Source: JAGOTP01 sp964443315 (GTDB lineage: Bacteria > Patescibacteriota > Patescibacteriia > 2-12-FULL-60-25). From it: 11,031 nucleotides of DNA. A program made the position numbers and the translations under genes. The stretch spans positions 1 through 11,031 of the forward strand of contig CAYUCP010000026.1 in the NCBI GenBank assembly GCA_964443315.1, given 5' to 3'. Below are positions 6,950-11,031 of this stretch, piece after piece (position 1 is the first letter of the stretch; each line of letters begins with the position of its first letter). The notes beneath the pieces are model-generated. The model did not search any database, was not told the origin of the DNA, and saw nothing but the letters and a program-made list of their open reading frames with translations.

Positions 6950-7039
6950 GATGAAATTCACAGCGCATGAATATTTTTTAGGAATCCCTTAGATAAGGGG
7001 TTTTTAGGTGAAATTCCGGATTGCACGATGAATTTTCAC
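6950..7039. repeat. Three TGAAATTCAC-like motifs upstream of the replication genes
   Basis: GATGAAATTCAC (6950-6961) and GATGAATTTTCAC (7027-7039) are near-identical direct copies, each itself partly palindromic, and GTGAAATTC (7008-7016) forms an imperfect inverted repeat with the third copy (pairs with GAATTTTCAC, one extra T). The middle copy lies in TAGGTGAAAT (7005-7014), which also occurs at 5943-5952 just before the regulator gene. This could be an operator set or a small origin region for the replication protein downstream. Confidence 0.4.
6983..7005 (+). terminator. Rho-independent terminator after the regulator gene
   Basis: Arm AATCCCTT (6983-6990), loop AGAT, arm AAGGGGTT (6995-7002) with one T-G pair, and a T-run to 7005 that overlaps the end of the arm. 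It lies about 50 bp after the regulator stop codon and separates that gene from the replication genes. Confidence 0.65.
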
Positions 7040-7079
7040 ACATAAGGGGATAGCAACGTGCCGAAGTAAACAAACACCA

Positions 7080-7229
7080 ATGACCCTCACTCCCGAATCA
7101 GTTCAGGAATTCATCACTACATACCGCGATGAGTACGACGTAGAGCTTCCCTATGCGGATGCCGAACTGATGGGTAGCGAACTCCTGGCTTTTTACCAGC
7201 TTATCCCCCCTTTACATCCTAATTCTTAA
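7080..7229 (+). CDS. Small acidic protein of mobile-element type, 49 residues
   Basis: The translation begins MTLTPESVQEFITTYRDEYD and continues through ADAELMGSELLAFYQLI to a short Pro-rich end. The pattern (start, TPE-x-V-x-E-F, Y-x-x-E-Y, an acidic turn, then an A-x-x-x-x-x-x-L-L helix) matches tiny proteins of 45-60 residues that I associate with serine-recombinase elements in Patescibacteria; their function is unknown to me. It is predicted to be two helices with a hydrophobic face, without a membrane segment or cysteines. The stop lies 12 bp before the replication-protein start on the same strand, so the two are probably one operon. No Shine-Dalgarno is seen. A partner or modulator of the replication protein or recombinase is plausible from position alone. 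Confidence 0.65.
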   Translation: MTLTPESVQEFITTYRDEYDVELPYADAELMGSELLAFYQLIPPLHPNS

Positions 7230-7241
7230 CTCCATACACAT

Positions 7242-9233
7242 ATGGAAAACACAATTTCACTTCAAGAAGCGGCCTTGTCGTACTTGGAACAAGGCTTCTC
7301 CGTCATTCCGGTGGGCGCGGACAAGAAACCCCGCCTTAAGCAATGGAAAGCCTACCAGACACGTCTTCCTTCCCGGGAAGAGGTACTTGCATGGTTTCAA
7401 AGTTCGGATACCACGGGGGTAGCAATCGTGACAGGCAAGATTTCGGACGGACTCGTGGTCTTGGATGTAGAGAAAAACGGGGATTGGGAAGGGTTGGATA
7501 TTCCCCCAACGTCTACGGTAGCCACAGGTGGCGGGGGACGGCATTTCTATTTCCGTGGAGATCAAACAAATATGCCCCGCAACAGCGTCCGTTTCCGTGA
7601 CAAAATGGACATACGCGGAGAAGGCGGCTATGTGTTGGCGCCCCCATCCTTACACCAATCCGGGCAGCGCTATGAGTGGATTGGAGATTTTGAAAAAATT
7701 TCACCCACCCCCCTCCCTCCTTGGCTCATGGTTGAAATTGGAGGGTCGAAGCGACGAGGTGCTCGGAGTGTGGCGCGCGGCGTCGCTGAAGGGCAGAGGA
7801 ACGATGCATCAGCCGTATATGCGGGGAGTCTCCTTGCCAAGTACTCCACGGAGGAATGGGAAACGAAGGCATGGACGGAATTATGCGAGTGGAATCGCCA
7901 GAATATTCCGCCCTTGGAGGAGGACGAGCTGAGGGGGGTTTACGAATCCATCATGCAACGCGAACTGGCCGCCCGGGGTGGAGTTTCTGTCCCACCACCG
8001 ACACAAACTCCCGAAGTGGAGCTGATCACTGAACCTCTGACCCTAGAGACGGTTTTGTCGAAGACTAGAAACATTGGGTTCGTGCATGATTATTGCGTAG
8101 AGGTAGCCATGGCCGTTTACCTATCGACGTTCATGGGGAAGGAGAAGAACCCGCTTTGGCTCCTGGTTGTAGGAAATCCCAGCGCAAACAAGACCACCTT
8201 GGTCTACCTGCTTCGCTATGCCCCGCAGACGTACCGCTTGGATACAATGACAGCTAATCCGTTCAGCTCAGGTCAGAAGGAGAACGACAAACCGAAGGAT
8301 CTACTACCCCTGATCAACCAACGATGTTTCATCGTGAAAGATTATTCGACTTTGTTTGGCAGGAACGAGGAGATCGTTCGACAATTCGTAACCGATATGG
8401 TCTCCATTTACGATGGCGAATATACAAAGCATTCCCCTACACGAGGAACAATCCGGCATGAATCCTTGTTTTCCCATCTGGGCTGTATCACACCCATGGC
8501 GCTGAACAAGCGACAGCAGTACATGAACATGGTCGGTGCCCGGTTCCTCCAAATGGAGATCCCTCGCCTGACCGATGCACAACGTTCTCAGGGATTGATG
8601 TCAATCTGGCAGCAGACGGAATTTGCTCGAATGGAGCAGGAAGCCGCAATCGCGGTTTCAAGTTACTGCATGCAGCTGAAAGAACGGCTTCCTTCCATTA
8701 CTCTGGAGGCGGAATCGGAAGATGTTATCGAGCAAATCAACGGTCTGGCTAATCTTATGGCCCATGCACGGGGAATCGTACTTACAGAAGCTCGAAAATT
8801 CATTACTGACGCGGGGAAAGAGCAAACTCACTACGAACCGATAGATATCCAGATCGAAGAGCCGTTCAGGGCACTCTTCCAGCTTCGTCGCTTATGTAGG
8901 GCGCTCGCCTTAGTCCGAGGGAAGGCAGGAGTGACTACTGAAGAAGTCCGTACTGCCCGCCGGATCGTCCTTTCTTCAATGCCGCCCCGTCGCTCGGAAG
9001 TTTTGCGAGCTTTCGGCGATGGTGCGAGTCGTACGGCCAAGGAGGTGGCGGAAAGCATGGGCAAGGACCAGAAAACGATAAAACGCCATCTCGACGAGCT
9101 TTGTTCGCTTGGTGTTCTGAAATCCAGAAAGGATCCTCGTGAGGCGGCCAGGTCGTATGAACCCGTAGAGACGTTCCGAGACGTGATATGCGAATCCGAA
9201 CAAGCCTTGCAGGAAGCTAGCCCAAGCCTATAA
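7242..9233 (+). CDS. Replication protein: primase-polymerase, PriCT, P-loop ATPase and winged helix
   Basis: A 663-residue protein of four parts. Residues 1-165 are a bifunctional primase-polymerase (Prim-Pol): the catalytic acidic pair is in LVVLDVEKNG (D75, E77), GGGGRHFYF (96-104) supplies the catalytic His101, and MDIRGEGGYVLAPPS (122-136) is the conserved Arg/Gly/Ser block. Residues about 180-240 (GQRNDASAVYAGSLL onward) match a PriCT-type C-terminal primase domain. Residues about 290-575 form an ATPase with Walker A GNPSANKT (311-318), a probable Walker B in CFIVKDYS (362-369) and an Arg-finger-like GARF (432-435), ending in an AAA+-type helical lid. Residues 584-632 are a winged helix (TAKEVAESMGKDQKTIKRHL). 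The protein should synthesise primers or DNA and unwind an origin for the element. Start ATG at 7242, no Shine-Dalgarno. It lies between the small protein and the recombinase, typical of plasmid-like or integrative elements. Confidence 0.9.
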   Translation: MENTISLQEAALSYLEQGFSVIPVGADKKPRLKQWKAYQTRLPSREEVLAWFQSSDTTGVAIVTGKISDGLVVLDVEKNGDWEGLDIPPTSTVATGGGGRHFYFRGDQTNMPRNSVRFRDKMDIRGEGGYVLAPPSLHQSGQRYEWIGDFEKISPTPLPPWLMVEIGGSKRRGARSVARGVAEGQRNDASAVYAGSLLAKYSTEEWETKAWTELCEWNRQNIPPLEEDELRGVYESIMQRELAARGGVSVPPPTQTPEVELITEPLTLETVLSKTRNIGFVHDYCVEVAMAVYLSTFMGKEKNPLWLLVVGNPSANKTTLVYLLRYAPQTYRLDTMTANPFSSGQKENDKPKDLLPLINQRCFIVKDYSTLFGRNEEIVRQFVTDMVSIYDGEYTKHSPTRGTIRHESLFSHLGCITPMALNKRQQYMNMVGARFLQMEIPRLTDAQRSQGLMSIWQQTEFARMEQEAAIAVSSYCMQLKERLPSITLEAESEDVIEQINGLANLMAHARGIVLTEARKFITDAGKEQTHYEPIDIQIEEPFRALFQLRRLCRALALVRGKAGVTTEEVRTARRIVLSSMPPRRSEVLRAFGDGASRTAKEVAESMGKDQKTIKRHLDELCSLGVLKSRKDPREAARSYEPVETFRDVICESEQALQEASPSL

Positions 9234-9240
9234 TTCCTAC

Positions 9241-9342
9241 GCACTCCAACTTCCGGTCTCTACCTCCCGCAGGATTTGTTTTGTTGCCTCGACAGGGGCG
9301 ACTGTGCCAACAAAGTTCCTCCGGGATTCCGAGTTGGAGTGC
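9241..9342. repeat. Long nested imperfect hairpin between replication and recombinase genes
   Basis: Nested arms: 9241-9251 with 9332-9342 (GCACTCCAACT/AGTTGGAGTGC, 11 bp, perfect); 9265-9274 with 9317-9326 (TCCCGCAGGA/TCCTCCGGGA, 9 of 10); 9280-9286 with 9308-9314 (TTTGTTG/CAACAAA, 7 bp); 9292-9295 with 9302-9305 (ACAG/CTGT). The arms stay in register along a 102-base rod with internal loops, filling most of the 156-bp gap between genes. It has no T-run, so it is not a plain terminator. It may be an origin for the primase-polymerase, a recombinase or attachment site, or a structured 5' leader of the recombinase mRNA. Confidence 0.6.
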
Positions 9343-9389
9343 CACAGCCGTCCCTTTCGCGATACACCAGCCTCTCATCACGGATCAAC

Positions 9390-10988
9390 ATGAAATACGT
9401 CGTCTACGCTCGAAAATCCACTGAAGACCGCGAAGACCGTCAGGTGCTCTCTATCAACTCCCAGATCGAGGAGGTACAACGCAGGTTTCCTGAATTGGAG
9501 ATAGTAGAAATCATCCGAGAATCGAAGAGTGCGTATAAACCTTACAATCGACCGGAGTTCCAAAGGATGGTCGAGATGTTCCAGGAGGGAAAGGTACAAG
9601 GACTCCTGGCATGGCACCCTGATCGACTTTCCCGTGAACCGATATCCGGTGGAATGGTGATGCACCTCTTGGACAAGGGCTTGATTGGCGATCTTAGGTT
9701 CGCCTCCTACCATTTTCACAATTCTCCCGAAGGAAAGATGATGCTGGCGATAACCCTCTCGCAGTCAAAATATTCTTCCGACAAGCAGAGCGTGGACGTG
9801 AAGCGGGGAATGGTGAAGAAATGCCAACTCGGTTCCATGCCGACCAAGCCTCCCTTGGGATATATGCCTGACCGATGGGCGGAGAAGGGCCACAAGAAGC
9901 ATCTCCAGGATCCCGAACGCTTCGACTTGGTGCGTCGGATGTGGGATTTGATGCTCACCGGCCAGCACACCGTCGCCAGTATCGTCCGATCTGCCAATGA
10001 ATGGGGGCTCACTACCCGTCCAACCAAACACCGCCCTGCCCAAGCGGTGTCTAAGAGCACTGTTCATGCAATTTTCAGAAACCCTTACTACACCGGGCAG
10101 TTCGAATGGAATGGTGAAACGTATTCAGGCGATTACCCTTCCATGGTAACCAGGGAAGAGTTTGAACGAATCCAGGAAATGTTGGGAGGGAGGCACATTC
10201 CCAGGCCGCAAAAATATGAATCCCTGACCTCTGGCCTCATAAAATGCCCGTGTGGGGGCTCCGTTACCGTGGATCACCAGAAACGTTTTGTAAAGATCAC
10301 AGGAGCGCACGAGTTCTACGAATACGCCCGTTGCACTAGGCAAAAGAAGGGGCAAGCCTGTGACGAACCTGCTGCCAAGCTGGAAGACATCGAAGCACAG
10401 ATGGAAGAACGGCTTCGAAACGTACGAGTCTCCCCTCGCTTCCATGACTGGGCAATGAAAAACCTCAAGCAGTTCGGAGTTCGCGAACAAAAGAATCGCT
10501 TAGCGGAACTGGCCTCCCTCCGAAAAGCCCACGACGAAGCCCAGCGCAGGCTTGATAATCTGCTGAACCTCAAGATTTCTCCGGAAAACAGCGATGGCAG
10601 CTTACTCAATGACCAGGAATTCAAGGAACGCAAGACGGTAGAAACCGTTCAGCGTGACAAGTTTGCCAAGGCTATTGAGGAGATCGACCAGCGGGCGGAT
10701 AAAACCGCTGGAGTTATTCAAACCGTGTTCGATGTTGCCTTAACTGCTGCCAAGGAGTTCGCCGAAGGCAGTACTGAGAAGAAGAAGCAGATTATCTCGA
10801 AGGTTGGTGCGAATTTCCTTTTGAAAGGCGGGAAGCTTGAGTTTAACGCCAAACGGCAATATATCGCCTTTGAAGAGAAGCTACCGGAGGCTAGGGAACT
10901 TGAACAACGGTGCGAACAGGAAGAAACCAGCATACGGAAGCCAAAAGGGCGTACCTTGGACCGGCTAAATTCGGTTTGGAGCGGGTAA
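9390..10988 (+). CDS. Serine recombinase (resolvase/integrase family)
   Basis: The ATG at 9390 starts the classic MKYVVYARKSTEDREDRQ, giving 532 residues; an open frame extends 38 codons upstream through the hairpin region but has no family similarity. The resolvase domain (1-150) has the nucleophile S10 in YARKS, and LLAWHPDRLSREP (72-84) with the conserved Asp-Arg and Arg. A recombinase domain follows (about 150-270, PLGYMPDRW, NPYYTGQFEW), then a zinc ribbon with C286, C288, C315 and C324, then a Lys/Glu-rich coiled coil (about 395-480). The size and domain order fit element integrases that cut with a covalent Ser-DNA link. The last codons (W-S-G-stop) are shared with the 3' end of tRNA-Gly, so the gene ends inside the probable attachment site. 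Serine integrases usually target protein genes, so a tRNA site is uncommon. No Shine-Dalgarno is seen. Confidence 0.93.
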   Translation: MKYVVYARKSTEDREDRQVLSINSQIEEVQRRFPELEIVEIIRESKSAYKPYNRPEFQRMVEMFQEGKVQGLLAWHPDRLSREPISGGMVMHLLDKGLIGDLRFASYHFHNSPEGKMMLAITLSQSKYSSDKQSVDVKRGMVKKCQLGSMPTKPPLGYMPDRWAEKGHKKHLQDPERFDLVRRMWDLMLTGQHTVASIVRSANEWGLTTRPTKHRPAQAVSKSTVHAIFRNPYYTGQFEWNGETYSGDYPSMVTREEFERIQEMLGGRHIPRPQKYESLTSGLIKCPCGGSVTVDHQKRFVKITGAHEFYEYARCTRQKKGQACDEPAAKLEDIEAQMEERLRNVRVSPRFHDWAMKNLKQFGVREQKNRLAELASLRKAHDEAQRRLDNLLNLKISPENSDGSLLNDQEFKERKTVETVQRDKFAKAIEEIDQRADKTAGVIQTVFDVALTAAKEFAEGSTEKKKQIISKVGANFLLKGGKLEFNAKRQYIAFEEKLPEARELEQRCEQEETSIRKPKGRTLDRLNSVWSG

Positions 10989-11014
10989 CGGGAGTCGAAC
11001 CCGTCTCTCAGCCT
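10977..11014. other. Probable attachment site: tRNA-Gly 3' end
   Basis: The recombinase gene abuts and overlaps the 3' end of the tRNA (its TAA is at 10986-10988, within the acceptor and T stem). This is the arrangement produced when an element inserts into a tRNA 3' end and restores it with its own copy. The exact core cannot be set because the second copy, expected at the far end of the element, is not in the window. Confidence 0.5.
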
Positions 11015-11031
11015 TGGGAAGGCCGCATAAT
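10977..11031 (-). tRNA. tRNA-Gly(CCC), 3' part; 5' end outside the window
   Basis: Read on the minus strand: anticodon stem CGGCC (11026-11022), loop TTCCCAA (11021-11015) with anticodon CCC, matching arm GGCTG (11014-11010, one G-U pair), variable loop AGAGA, T stem ACGGG and CCCGT around TTCGACT, acceptor 3' strand TACCCGC, discriminator T and an encoded CCA (10979-10977). The D arm is only partly present (11027-11031) and the 5' acceptor strand lies beyond 11031; it should read GCGGGTA if the gene is intact. Confidence 0.9.

Noticed and set aside
7257..9244. Several open frames of 60-137 codons opposite or out of frame with the replication gene
   Set aside because: All are shadows of a clearly recognised gene, with compositions (many Arg, Ser, Cys) typical of spurious frames.
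9276..9389. Recombinase start 38 codons upstream
   Set aside because: The family begins at MKYVVYARKS; the extension lies in the hairpin region and has no similarity to the family.
1..11031. CRISPR array or Cas genes
   Set aside because: No regularly spaced repeats with unique spacers and no Cas-like protein were seen.

Overview
The window looks like the right-hand part of an integrated mobile element in a bacterium, ending in a host tRNA gene. The three right-hand plus-strand genes are mobile-element machinery: a 49-residue acidic small protein, a primase-polymerase/ATPase/winged-helix replication protein, and a serine recombinase whose stop codon lies inside the 3' end of a minus-strand tRNA-Gly(CCC) gene. 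The recombinase style (start MKYVVYARKSTEDREDRQ) and the small protein resemble sequences I associate with Patescibacteria (CPR) elements. Most starts lack a clear Shine-Dalgarno sequence. I hold the lineage assignment only weakly; nothing here is a taxonomic marker, and the stops used (TAA, TAG) suggest nothing unusual about the code.

Layout. 1-241: non-coding, with a 20-bp tandem repeat. 242-5859, minus strand, read right to left: a HEPN-like protein (4852-5859), a compact structured segment with a promoter-like sequence before it and a terminator-like hairpin at its end (4656-4835), a 60-residue single-pass membrane protein (4448-4630), and a 1378-residue STAND/NACHT ATPase with a C-terminal PD-(D/E)XK nuclease domain (242-4378). 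5860-5959: divergent control region with a perfect 14-bp palindrome. 5960-6931: plus-strand protein with a C-terminal winged-helix-like domain, probably a regulator, followed by a terminator. 6932-7079: control region with repeated TGAAATTCAC-like motifs. 7080-9233: small protein and replication protein. 9241-9342: a long, nearly continuous imperfect hairpin. 9390-10988: serine recombinase. 10977-11031: partial tRNA-Gly, the probable attachment site.

How the parts may work together (inference): the right half integrates and replicates the element. The left half looks like an antiviral or element-stabilising cargo cassette in which a NACHT sensor would activate its nuclease, with a HEPN RNase candidate and a small membrane protein as possible second effectors or partners. 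The segment between the HEPN gene and the membrane-protein/NACHT pair folds on paper as a three-way junction. Its closing helix shares five bases with the terminator that precedes the membrane-protein start, so it could be either a discrete ~145-nt small RNA or an attenuator controlling the NACHT operon. This RNA-plus-NACHT-nuclease locus is the most promising undescribed item in the window.
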